From Bdellovibrio bacteriovorus W (GTDB taxonomy: Bacteria; Bdellovibrionota; Bdellovibrionia; Bdellovibrionales; Bdellovibrionaceae), in NCBI GenBank assembly GCA_000525675.1, contig CP002190.1:248001-312000 (forward strand): a DNA stretch of 64,000 nucleotides. The letters run 5' to 3'. This document shows, one piece after another, positions 51,640-60,800 of this stretch; within the stretch, counting starts at the first letter, position 1, and every line of letters starts with the position of its first letter. The notes below the pieces were generated by a model. The model was not told where the DNA came from, did no database searches, and saw nothing but the letters and a program-made list of their open reading frames with translations. The translations under genes were made by a program, and so were the position numbers.

Positions 51640-52653
51640 TTGAAGTTGGAGAAAAAGAAGGTCACGTTATTTATTGTGAGTAATCAGACGGGAAAGACCC
51701 GTAAGCTGGTTCTCTCGGCGGCGTGGCTGAAGGCTCTGAGTTTTATTTCAGCTATCATTGTTATTATTTTTGCAGCAGGTCTTGTGGATTACTTTGGTCT
51801 TCTTTTGCAGGCCATGGAAAACAAACGTCTCCGCGCTGAAAATGCTCAACTCATTAAGCAATTCCAAGTGGTTGAGAGTAAAGTTAGCTCTCTTGAGAAC
51901 TCTTTAGAGCGTGTTAAGACTTTCACGACAAAATTGAAATTGATCACGAACATTGAAGCCGATGATCGTATTACGAAGCTAACGATGGGGCCGAAGCCAG
52001 CTCCAGGGCAAGCTGTTGAAGAATACGAACCAATGGATTTGCGTCAAGAGAACGAAGAGATCGAAGTTCAAGACGGTCTTTTTGCAAATCAAAAGCCTTT
52101 GAACGATCACGCGGGTGAGTTGGCTCGTGAAACTACGGATAAGGATTACGCGTCCTTAGTTGTGCGCATTGAAAAGGCTGTGAAAGAAACTCACCTAAAA
52201 GAACAATCCGTGATTGATCTTTGGGAGAGCTTATCTGAAAGACAGAGTTTGCTGAACTCCACTCCGAATATGAAACCAGCCAAGGGTTGGATCACATCAC
52301 GTTTTGGTTATCGAGTGTCGCCATTTTCGGGTAAAACAGCTCTTCATGCGGGGATTGATATTGCCGCTGCACCTGGATCTCCGATCTATGCACCAGCAGA
52401 TGGGGTTGTGGTCTTTGCCAGTTACGATGAAGGATACGGAAAACTTATCACGGTGGACTATGGTTACGGTGTGACGACACGTTTTGGTCACTTGTCTCAG
52501 ATTTATGTGCAGACGGGTCAACGTGTAAGCAAGTGGGACGTTATCGGAGCGGTGGGGAACACCGGCCGCTCAACAGGCCCGCATCTTCACTACGAAGTTC
52601 GTATCAATGGAACTGCTGTGGATCCTCTGAATTATATTTTGGATGATGAGTAG
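51640..52653 (+). CDS. Membrane-anchored M23 family metallopeptidase (peptidoglycan endopeptidase)
   Basis: 337 residues, TTG start with AGGA upstream. A cytoplasmic basic end is followed by a membrane helix (about 28-51), a coiled coil (60-100), a linker, and a C-terminal LytM/M23 domain: 'SRFGYRVSPFSGKTALHAGIDIAAAPGSPIYAPADGVV' (Zn ligands His and Asp of HxGxD) and 'GRSTGPHLHYEVR' (HxH). It is expected to cut peptide cross-links of peptidoglycan, or regulate amidases like NlpD. All metal ligands appear intact, so it is likely active. Confidence 0.93.
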   Translation: MKLEKKKVTLFIVSNQTGKTRKLVLSAAWLKALSFISAIIVIIFAAGLVDYFGLLLQAMENKRLRAENAQLIKQFQVVESKVSSLENSLERVKTFTTKLKLITNIEADDRITKLTMGPKPAPGQAVEEYEPMDLRQENEEIEVQDGLFANQKPLNDHAGELARETTDKDYASLVVRIEKAVKETHLKEQSVIDLWESLSERQSLLNSTPNMKPAKGWITSRFGYRVSPFSGKTALHAGIDIAAAPGSPIYAPADGVVVFASYDEGYGKLITVDYGYGVTTRFGHLSQIYVQTGQRVSKWDVIGAVGNTGRSTGPHLHYEVRINGTAVDPLNYILDDE

Positions 52654-52766
52654 TTCGATTCAAAAGATTTCTCAGCTTTTCTAAAAAGCTCCTCTCTACC
52701 CTTCTTGTTAAGATACAAAAACTCAGTCCTTTTTCCTTTGATAAAATAGTCGGCAAGGAAGGAGGA

Positions 52767-53372
52767 GTGATGCTTGAAAAAATCATAATATTTACGTTTC
52801 TATACATTGGTGTTTGGGGTGCAGAGGCAGCGTTGCCTCCGCAGTTTAGTGAGTGTTTGAGCTCAAGTTCTGCTTCGACTTTATCGGTCGCGGATATGAA
52901 GTCTTTGGCTGAAGTGGCTAAGCTCACTTTCTGTCAGAATCAAGTAGGGCCTCTGGGAAAAACAGATTTGCAGAACCTCTTGGCCAGCCCGAATATTCAA
53001 GTGGGTGTTTCTTTAGCTAAAACGAGTTACTCCATCACAGATCTTTTAGATCTTGCGGCAGCAGGAAGCTATGTTTTGTACGTCGATAGCAGCCGTTTAA
53101 CGGCGGCAAACTTAACGGCCCTAGCACAGGCTGGAGTGCAACTTGTTTTAATGGGAACGGCCAGCGGACTTTTAAAATCTGATATCATCGCGCTGGCAGC
53201 GGTGAGGCCCTTGATTCTTAATGTAAACACTTTCATGAGTCGCGCAGATCTTTTGGATTATATAGGCGCTGGTATTGACGTGGTGGTGCGAACCTCACAA
53301 GCAGGATTGAATGTTGAGGATATCACAGCGCTTGCGCAGTTGAACTCGGGCAGGGTGACAATCTTGCCTTGA
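52767..53372 (+). CDS. Secreted protein built of about 24-residue repeats
   Basis: 201 residues with signal peptide (IIIFTFLYIGVWGAEA, cut near residue 20). From about residue 95 the sequence repeats every 22-24 residues with consensus (D/N)LxxLAxAGhxhhhhxxxxxLxx: TDLLDLAAAGSYVLYVDSS, NLTALAQAGVQLVLMGTAS, DIIALAAVRPLILNVNT, DLLDYIGAGIDVVVRTS, DITALAQLNSGRVTILP. The alternation of a short helix and a strand suggests a solenoid. Two Cys in the N-terminal part (near 28 and 51) could form a disulfide. No known family recognised. Monocistronic, followed by a terminator. Confidence 0.8.
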   Translation: MMLEKIIIFTFLYIGVWGAEAALPPQFSECLSSSSASTLSVADMKSLAEVAKLTFCQNQVGPLGKTDLQNLLASPNIQVGVSLAKTSYSITDLLDLAAAGSYVLYVDSSRLTAANLTALAQAGVQLVLMGTASGLLKSDIIALAAVRPLILNVNTFMSRADLLDYIGAGIDVVVRTSQAGLNVEDITALAQLNSGRVTILP

Positions 53373-53393
53373 AAAAAAATACAAGAAGAGAAT

Positions 53394-53427
53394 AAAAAAG
53401 GCAGCCCTTGATGAAGCTGCCTTTTTT
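53394..53427. terminator. Bidirectional intrinsic terminator
   Basis: AAAAAAGGCAGC / GCTGCCTTTTTT 12-bp stem with a 10-base loop, between two convergent genes. A-run and T-run make it effective in both directions. Confidence 0.93.
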
Positions 53428-53448
53428 AATTTTATAGAAATGAATATC

Positions 53449-55614
53449 TTAGTCGTTCATAACTGAAATCGCTGGAACTGGACATTGAAGGTTCTTCATT
53501 TTTTGACTGATCAATGTAGCTTCAGCTTGGTAGCCCTTACGAATCAATGTGTCTTTAGATTGGTCCACGACAGATTTTACGTAAGTGTTTCCGTTTAACT
53601 GCGTGTTGCCACGGCATGCGTGCATCACAGAAGTGTCCATTTTAGCGTCTAGGACTGGATCAATCATGTCACAGAAGAATTGAATTGCTCCGACGTGATC
53701 AATTGCTGCCGCCCAATCCAACCATGCAGATTCTAAATTTTGACACATGATTTCGTGTTCACGAGAACCCACTGGAAGCTCGCGTAAGTTGATATTGCCA
53801 AGAGCTTGGGAAATTTTATGACTTTCCTCTTGCATCTTATGATCAATAACCATGTGACCAGTATTCAATACTTTATAATGCTGTCCGCGACCCGCAGGAG
53901 TTAAGCTATAAGACCCACGACGAACTTCTCTCATACCAGTTAGGAACGCTGATACTGCTTGATCATGCATTTTCTTTGTATGATCAATCCACGCAAGTAC
54001 CGGCGGTTTTCCAAAGCTCCATGAACTTCTTGAGCCAAAAAGACCTGATTTCAAGTTGGTCATACGCTGAGCAAGTTCAGATCTATCAATGATCGAGTTG
54101 TCTTTAGCAAGTTCTTGCATAGCTTTTTCAACGCGTTTGATAGTTAACTTTTCTTGTTCAATACGTTGGAACTGTGCGCTCCACTGACGGTATTCAGTGT
54201 TACGTGTTAATTCTGATTCTAAATCGTTATTTGATTTAGCTATCACTGCAGAAGTCATCAAAGATGCTTGGCGTGCGCCATTGATCCAAGATCTACCAGC
54301 TTGTGCACAATAGGCTAGGTTCTCGCGGCTTTCATAAGCAATAGCAGCGTAGTGAGTAACTCTTTGCATAGAGTTTGTGTGTAACGTGCGCATTGAAGTT
54401 GCTTGAAGTTTTTGTGTACGATCACCTTGTTCAGTGGCTCGCTCTAAATTGTTAAACACAGATGCCGGGAAAGTTCTTCCGTCTCGTGCCCAATTCACAA
54501 GCTCATTAGCAAGTGTACAGACCATCAAATCATCACTGTTTTGCGCGATTTGATTTTCGATCATATTGATATCGGCAGTATCGTTTCTTAGCTGTTCCGC
54601 AATAGAAGAGTTTACCTTCATCGCGGTGTCGCGATACTTCAATAGTGCGGTAAGTTCGCGCGAAGGGTTAGAAAATTTTGCGTTATAGAGATCAACACTT
54701 TGCTCTAGCTCAGCAGTGATGCGATCAATTTTTCCACTCTGGGCAAGTTGCATAAAGCGCACTTTACGGGCCACTTTCGTGAACTGACACGTGTTCTGAA
54801 GAACCGCTTTTCTATGTTCAGCGTTGGACATGTCGAGAGTGTTTTGTTCAATCATCTTGGCAATAGCAGAAATACCACTTGTCGCAACAACACCACCTAA
54901 TACGAAAGGAAGAGCTGGAGCCATGGCGGCACTCATAGATACAGCAAGTAACGCAAATGGAGCAATACCGTTAATTACGTCGTTGAGTGCAAGAAGAACT
55001 TTACCTGTCGACATTGTTTGGCGACCGCACTTGGAGTTGAGAAAATTATTATTGTTAACAATATCACCCAAGTTTCCTACGGCAGCTAGAGCTGCAGTCA
55101 TTGTTTGATCCACTTGGCCTGGATTGACTGCCGCTGCGTCAGGGCTATTCATGAAGGCTTGGAGAAAGGCCACGCTATCTTTGATAGTGTTACCGTTTTC
55201 CTCAATGGCTTTTGCTGAAGGACTGCCAGTACACTCCGGGGAGGATTTAACTTCTTTATTAAGTGAATCAATAGCAGCCAGTAATTCCGCATGAGGGCGA
55301 TTATCAAAAAGAGGACAGCTATAAGCTTCGGGAACTCGCGCTGTACCCATACGAAGATTATTATTCGAGGTCACCGCTTTAGGAGGTTTTGCTTGGGCTG
55401 TAGAACTTGGATTTGAAGAACCGCCACCAGAGTTTTGTGTGGCAGAAGGAACGGTGAAGTTCGTTCGAACGACATTTTCCTCTTCTTTTGCTGAAGACGA
55501 AGTTGTGGGAAGACCCATAGACATCGCCATCGCAGTTGATGGTATTTGCTGAATGGTGAAGTTAGCTGCTATAGCAACCACCATCGTGTTTCTTAAGACA
55601 TTCCTAAAAGTCAT
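53449..55614 (-). CDS. Large secreted, mainly helical protein with a hydrophobic hairpin; function unknown
   Basis: 721 residues from ATG 55614, which has GGAG six bases upstream and begins a good signal peptide (hydrophobic 10-20, cut near TAMA-MS at 30). A longer version of 22 residues is less likely. Residues 35-95 are low complexity (Ser, Gly, Asn). At about 206-254 two hydrophobic stretches separated by APALP form a membrane-type hairpin. Residues 265-700 are nearly all amphipathic helix with few prolines, and several Cys are scattered. The layout recalls helical pore-forming toxins or other membrane-inserting proteins, but no motif proves it. Alone between divergent and convergent neighbours. 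Confidence 0.75.
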   Translation of the reverse strand: MTFRNVLRNTMVVAIAANFTIQQIPSTAMAMSMGLPTTSSSAKEEENVVRTNFTVPSATQNSGGGSSNPSSTAQAKPPKAVTSNNNLRMGTARVPEAYSCPLFDNRPHAELLAAIDSLNKEVKSSPECTGSPSAKAIEENGNTIKDSVAFLQAFMNSPDAAAVNPGQVDQTMTAALAAVGNLGDIVNNNNFLNSKCGRQTMSTGKVLLALNDVINGIAPFALLAVSMSAAMAPALPFVLGGVVATSGISAIAKMIEQNTLDMSNAEHRKAVLQNTCQFTKVARKVRFMQLAQSGKIDRITAELEQSVDLYNAKFSNPSRELTALLKYRDTAMKVNSSIAEQLRNDTADINMIENQIAQNSDDLMVCTLANELVNWARDGRTFPASVFNNLERATEQGDRTQKLQATSMRTLHTNSMQRVTHYAAIAYESRENLAYCAQAGRSWINGARQASLMTSAVIAKSNNDLESELTRNTEYRQWSAQFQRIEQEKLTIKRVEKAMQELAKDNSIIDRSELAQRMTNLKSGLFGSRSSWSFGKPPVLAWIDHTKKMHDQAVSAFLTGMREVRRGSYSLTPAGRGQHYKVLNTGHMVIDHKMQEESHKISQALGNINLRELPVGSREHEIMCQNLESAWLDWAAAIDHVGAIQFFCDMIDPVLDAKMDTSVMHACRGNTQLNGNTYVKSVVDQSKDTLIRKGYQAEATLISQKMKNLQCPVPAISVMND

Positions 55615-55973
55615 ACATGCTCCAGTGTTTAACTTTTTGCCAAGTTCCTTTTTTTGCGTTCCAAACTGAGTCAGTCTCAAACTTTGCTCGTCCCTAACTT
55701 ATTGAAAAGACTTGCTCGCTCGATCCTAAATCCTTTATTCCCGCTAATTCACTGGGGGGAGTTGCAAGGTTGATGCTCAAAATGAGACGGCACTGATCTG
55801 CCTTCATACATATATATAGATGTGCAGAATATCGTCACGGTTGCGCCGAAGCCTGTCACTTGTTGAGTTTCTAGCCATGAAAGCCTTGTCAGATTCTTCC
55901 TATCTCCAAATTAATGGGACTTCGCTCGCTAAAGATGGAACGCTCTTTGTATATCCCATTAACAAGGATGCTT
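55615..55973. other. 359-base intergenic region with structured leader of the next gene
   Basis: Holds the divergent promoters of the helical secreted protein (minus) and the small exported protein (plus). There is an AT-rich run TATATATAGATG (55810-55821) and a long inverted repeat (see 55911-55962). Reading frames in it show no recognisable protein; the frame upstream of 55974 carries no family-like sequence. Confidence 0.5.
55911..55962 (+). promoter_or_regulatory. Leader inverted repeat before the ribosome site
   Basis: TTAATGGGA (55911-55919) and TCCCATTAA (55954-55962) are a perfect 9-bp pair. Inside, AAAGA (55931-55935) and TCTTT (55944-55948) form a further stem. The ribosome site AAGGA starts at 55964, directly after the outer arm. 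Likely an RNA leader structure in front of the gene at 55974. Confidence 0.5.
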
Positions 55974-56513
55974 ATGAGGATATTGATAATACTTACTTCA
56001 TTACTAACGTTTTCAATGGTGGCTCAAGCCAAGGTTGATTTGAAATCAACTAAGCGCTTAATCGTGCCCGTGGATAACGTCACTCCTCGCATCACTCAGA
56101 AAGACGTGGCGAAGGTGGTTCCTCTGGATTTGAAACAAGGTGATAGCCAATCCACTGTTATTACTCGTATCGCCGATCGCGGATTCGGATTGTGGTTTAA
56201 ATCTATCAAAGACACTTCGATTGGAAGATTGGCAGAGACTGCTCAAGAAAGACTTAAGACAGATATCGAAATTACACCTTCTGAAGATGAAGGAATTCGA
56301 CATAAGTTTTCTTTTAAATTTGAAGCCTTTCAAGCAATGGCTAAAGTCGAGTACACCGGTTGGATGAACGCTGAAATCAATTTCGATGCAAAATCTGCTG
56401 AAACAGATATTCAACTCAAGGACAAAGTTTTTGACAACAAGGACTTGATAGTTAGTCACAAGAATACCAAAGAGCAGGCCCTTTCAATGATTGGCCTTGC
56501 GTGGTCTTGGTAA
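55974..56513 (+). CDS. Small exported protein of unknown function
   Basis: 179 residues from ATG 55974, with AAGGA at proper distance; it starts a clean signal peptide (ILIILTSLLTFSMVAQA, cut near 19). A longer version of 199 residues would put charged residues before the signal peptide. The mature part is polar: 'KSTKRLIVPVDNVTPRITQKDV' ... 'IADRGFGLWFKSIKDTSIGRLAE' ... 'HKFSFKFEAFQAMAKVEYTGWMNAEINFDAKSAET'. The alternating pattern near the end could be beta-sheet. No known family recognised. Ends 19 bases before the thiolase gene. Confidence 0.75.
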   Translation: MRILIILTSLLTFSMVAQAKVDLKSTKRLIVPVDNVTPRITQKDVAKVVPLDLKQGDSQSTVITRIADRGFGLWFKSIKDTSIGRLAETAQERLKTDIEITPSEDEGIRHKFSFKFEAFQAMAKVEYTGWMNAEINFDAKSAETDIQLKDKVFDNKDLIVSHKNTKEQALSMIGLAWSW

Positions 56514-56532
56514 GAAGTCTTACCCTTAATTC

Positions 56533-57717
56533 ATGAATAAAAAAATAGTATTTGTCGCAGGTAAAAGAACTCCTTTTGGAGCATTTGGTGGATCTTTAAA
56601 AGACGTTACGGCAACGGAGCTTGGTGTGATTGCTGCCAAGGGAACGCTTGAACAAGCAGGTGTTTCTGCGGAAAAAGTGGACCATGTTGTTTTCGGAAAC
56701 GTTATTCAATCAAGTGCAGATGCCGCTTATCTTCCCAGACATATTGGATTAAAGACGGGTGTGCCAGTGAGTGTTGGCGCCCTTGCAGTAAATCGTCTTT
56801 GCGGTAGCGGGTTTCAATCATGGGTGAATGCAGCCCAAATGATTGAGTGCGGAGAAGCTTCTGTTGTTTTAGCTGGTGGTGTTGAGCAGATGTCTTTAAT
56901 TCCCTATGTTGCACGCAAAGTTCGCTTTGATGGAATGCGTATGGGGAATTTTGAGTTAGAAGATCTCATGACTTCGGCTTTGACGGATGCTTATGCACAA
57001 ATGCCAATGGCATTGACGGCAGAAAAACTGGGGGATCAGTATGGAATCACTCGTGAACAGAGTGATAAGTATGCCCTTCAGTCACAAAGTCGTTTTAAAG
57101 AGGCTTTCGATAAAGGATATTTTGAAGAAGAAATCACTCCGGTGACAATCTCTTCAAAGAAGGGTGATGTTCTTATTAAAACTGATGAACATCCAAAGCC
57201 TGATTCTACTTACGAAAAAATTAGCACTTTAAAATCCATCTTCAAAAAAGACGGTCTTGTAACGGCGGCTTCTGCTTCCGGTATTGTGGATGGGGCGGCT
57301 TGTTCTTTATTGATGAGCGAAGACAAGGCAAAGGAACTGGGTTTAAAACCTCTGGCTCGTATCGTAAGTTATGCTTCTGTGGGATGTGATCCAACAGTGA
57401 TGGGAATAGGTCCAGCCGGAGCGGCTCGTAAAGCACTAGAGAAGGCGGGTCTTAAACTTGAGGACATGGATCTTGTGGAGGTCAATGAAGCCTTTGCAGC
57501 CCAGTATCTAGCTGTTGAAAAAGAACTTAAATTGAATCCTGCAAAGACAAACGTGAATGGTGGTGCGATTGCTGTCGGTCATCCACTAGGAGCTTCTGGA
57601 ACGCGCATTATGAATCACCTCGTGTATGAGCTCAAGCGTCGCGGTGGTAAGTATGCTCTGGGCTCTGCTTGTATTGGTGGCGGACAGGGAATTGCTATCA
57701 TTATTGAAGCGATGTAG
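56533..57717 (+). CDS. Acetyl-CoA acetyltransferase (thiolase)
   Basis: 394 residues, standard length for biosynthetic or degradative thiolase. Active-site Cys in 'NRLCGSGFQSWVNAAQ' (about 89), catalytic His in 'NVNGGAIAVGHPLGASG', second Cys in 'GSACIGGGQG', and 'LVEVNEAFAAQYLA' all intact. It condenses or cleaves acetoacetyl-CoA and related beta-ketoacyl-CoA. Fatty-acid degradation and short-chain synthesis cannot be separated from sequence alone. Stands next to the small exported protein gene, unrelated in function. Confidence 0.94.
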   Translation: MNKKIVFVAGKRTPFGAFGGSLKDVTATELGVIAAKGTLEQAGVSAEKVDHVVFGNVIQSSADAAYLPRHIGLKTGVPVSVGALAVNRLCGSGFQSWVNAAQMIECGEASVVLAGGVEQMSLIPYVARKVRFDGMRMGNFELEDLMTSALTDAYAQMPMALTAEKLGDQYGITREQSDKYALQSQSRFKEAFDKGYFEEEITPVTISSKKGDVLIKTDEHPKPDSTYEKISTLKSIFKKDGLVTAASASGIVDGAACSLLMSEDKAKELGLKPLARIVSYASVGCDPTVMGIGPAGAARKALEKAGLKLEDMDLVEVNEAFAAQYLAVEKELKLNPAKTNVNGGAIAVGHPLGASGTRIMNHLVYELKRRGGKYALGSACIGGGQGIAIIIEAM

Positions 57718-57742
57718 ATTCAATTGAATGTCATTGTCTAAA

Positions 57743-57776
57743 TAAAAATGGCGAGTGATGAACTCGCCATTTTCTA
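57743..57776. terminator. Bidirectional intrinsic terminator
   Basis: AAAATGGCGAGT / ACTCGCCATTTT stem with a small loop, flanked by A and T runs, between the convergent thiolase and beta-helix lipoprotein genes. Confidence 0.9.
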
Positions 57777-57815
57777 TTTTTTAGTTATACAATAATGTTC
57801 TCAGAGCAATCTTTA

Positions 57816-60800
57816 TTAATACTCATGAGCCCCTATGTCTATTTTGATCCCGTTGGATCGAGATGTATTGCCGTAGGCCACTGTGCCCACAATACCAGTG
57901 GGAAGCATTTTACCAGTTCCAGCAGTGGGTGAGTTTGGTAGAGGCCTGAAGTCTCCATCGGGCTCACCCACCATCAAGGGCTTTGCAAAGGCTCCATTGG
58001 TTTCAAAGCCAGCGGCTTTGAAATCTGCAAAGGTAGTGTAGCTTTGGCCATTCAGTCTCCACAAAGGTGTTTTACCTGGCGCGAGATAGTATAGATTATT
58101 ATCGAAATTAATTCCTGTGTTACTCGTCCCTGTCTGCTTTACAAGAATAGGGGAGGTTTCGGCGTAAAAAATATTATTCCAAATATTTACATTGGTATTT
58201 CGGTGTTGAAGATGGATTTCGCCGAAAGAGCCACCGCTGTTATGAAGATCGTTATTGAAAAAGGTATTATTCACTATATGACAATCAACGCAGCCACTGC
58301 GAGTCGCTGTGTAGCCGCCAAAGACAATGCCACTGAGTTTGCTTTTTGAGATAATATTGTTTCTAACGATGACATTGTTACTAAAGAAATTACCAGGTTT
58401 TTCACTTGATAATTCAATCCCCCAGTCATTCCCCTCGAGGCGATTGAGTTCAATAATAATATCTTTTCCGCCATCGACATAAATTCCCACTGCCCCAGGC
58501 TCGCCAGCATAGGAAGGATTCGCTAAGGACGTGGAGTTAAGAATTGTATTGCTTCGAACAATTCCATTGCGAGCTCGATTAAGTTCCGTTGGACAAGAAC
58601 TGCAGGTATCTTCGTATCCGATAATATCAATTCCGATATTATTATTGTCATGTAAGTAATTTCCTTCGATCAGGAAACCTTCCACATTGCCATTAACAGC
58701 TATGGTCTCTGACCAACCTGTTTCGAGATTTGAGATTTGATTATTAAGTATTCTGACATTCTTCAAACCTAAGGCATCGGTACCTTGCACCAGAATGCCA
58801 AGCGCATTGCCATCAACGTGAGACTGGCGAATATCGCGAATTTTCAGGTTTTGCAGAGTGATGTTTTGTCCGTGGCCTGTGACTAGGATACCTATTGGTT
58901 CTAAGTCTTTTGCGGAGGTGGTAATATCAGATATTTCAAAGCCATCGATTATAATATTCGATGCGTTTGAAATGCGTATGACAGGGAAGATATCGTCTAT
59001 TGGGTGAGTTGTCGGAAACTTTAGATGTGCTATTTCGCCCGAATAGTTTTTAAAGACTATCGGTAGATTTTCCTTTCCGGATTCAGTTATAGAGAATATC
59101 TCTTCGTATTGCCCTCCACGTACGATGATCGTATCACCTGCTGTTGCCTCTGATGCTGCGAATGTCAGAGTTTTCCAAGGATTGGTGAAGGACCCTTCGT
59201 TGGCGTCACTTCCGGCTGTCGATACATAGAAGGTTCCGCCAAGGCGATTGGTGTTTAGAACCGGAGTCTGAGCTAAATCCATTGTCCAAACAAAGTTAAA
59301 ATTCCAGCCGTTAAAGGTAGAGGGAATTTGTAGTTCAGCTAAAGTTTTGGCTTCGACCATATTGATTCCATTAACAGGACTAGCTGTTGCAGTAGCTTTA
59401 TAATAATTATTTATATAAGTCGAAGCGGCTCCAAATTCTTTTCCCAAAAAACCCTTAACCTCCGTTCGCAAAGCTGTCGAGGAAGTATAAAAATAAGAAA
59501 CTTTACCAGCTTCAGACACCCCAATTCCCGTTCCCGTGGAGTCTAACCAGTCGTTGCTAACATCTCCCGAAGAATACGAGTTGATGATTTCCGAATTGTT
59601 CAAATATCCAACGAATCCCCCAATTGCAAATCCGCCATCTGAGCATTGAATCTTTCCTGTGGCGGATGACTTAGCTATGAAACTAGATTCAGCGTTTCCT
59701 ACTAAGCCTCCTGCGAACCCTGTCGTCGTCGAGACATTCCCAGTTGCGGAAATAGCTTTGATATTTGAGCTGTTGATCGCTCCAAAGGCGCCTCCCAAGT
59801 ACTCTTTAGCATCAATGTTCCCACTGGCACTGCTCTTTTTAGCATCACACCGTGTGAGTTGACCGACAAGGCCCCCGATATATGTATTTCGAGGCGCTAC
59901 ACTAAAAGGAAAAGAAATGCTCGACGTATTATCTGAAAAACTAAGGCAGCCGGGTTCGGAGCCAGGAGCTGTGATTTGTCCAGCAATTCCTCCTGAGTAT
60001 TGGCGTTGAATTATGGAACCCGAGCTTCGGTTAAAGTTAATCGTGGATTGCTTAAGAATGCCGACGATACCACCAATGTGAGTACCTACGGATCCTGCCA
60101 CGGAAATACTGACGGTGTTATCGTTGATGATGGAAAGCTTTTCAACAAAACCCGCAATACCGCCAAACCATTGTGGTGTCGTCCCAGTGGGAGTCATCGT
60201 CAGATTTGTCACAATGTTTTTATCTAGCTCTGCATTGATCGCGTAACCAGCAATCGTTCCTACGTATTTATTCCCTTGGATTGTGGCATTTTCAACATGG
60301 ATGTTTGAAACACGTGCTACGGTATTCAATGAATCATCAACTCCAGCAGATCCTATAATGCCGACATAGGAGGTTCCCGTCAGAGAAATATCTCTAAACT
60401 TTAGATTTTTTATAACACCATTAAAGCAGCCAAACACACCAGCGTAGGTGGTACCATTGATGGTGATATTGGAAAGTTCGTTATTGTTGCCGTCAATTTC
60501 TCCAGTAAACTGCGCAATCGAACACGAATCACCACCGATACGAGATACTGGAATAGAATTAAAATTTAGACTTTCTAAAATCGTGAAGGATTTATTCCAA
60601 TCAGAAGCCTGGCTTCCGATTCGATTGAATTGAGTCGGAGAACAAATGATAAATGGATCTAACTTACTCCCTGTTCCTCTAGCATACCCAGTGGCTGCAA
60701 GGTCGCTGCTGTCGCAAGTTCTGCGCAAAGCATAGCTTAATTTTACCGAAGAGCATTCAGAGGTCACGCCATTGATGGACTGATTGGCATAATACTCATA

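Noticed and set aside
52675-52690. AGCTTTT / AAAAAGCT hairpin after the M23 gene as a terminator
   Set aside because: Short A/T stem without T-run; no better than expected in AT-rich spacer.
56058-56459. 133-residue open frame antisense to the small exported protein gene
   Set aside because: Shadow frame; the plus-strand gene has a signal peptide and RBS, whereas this has neither.
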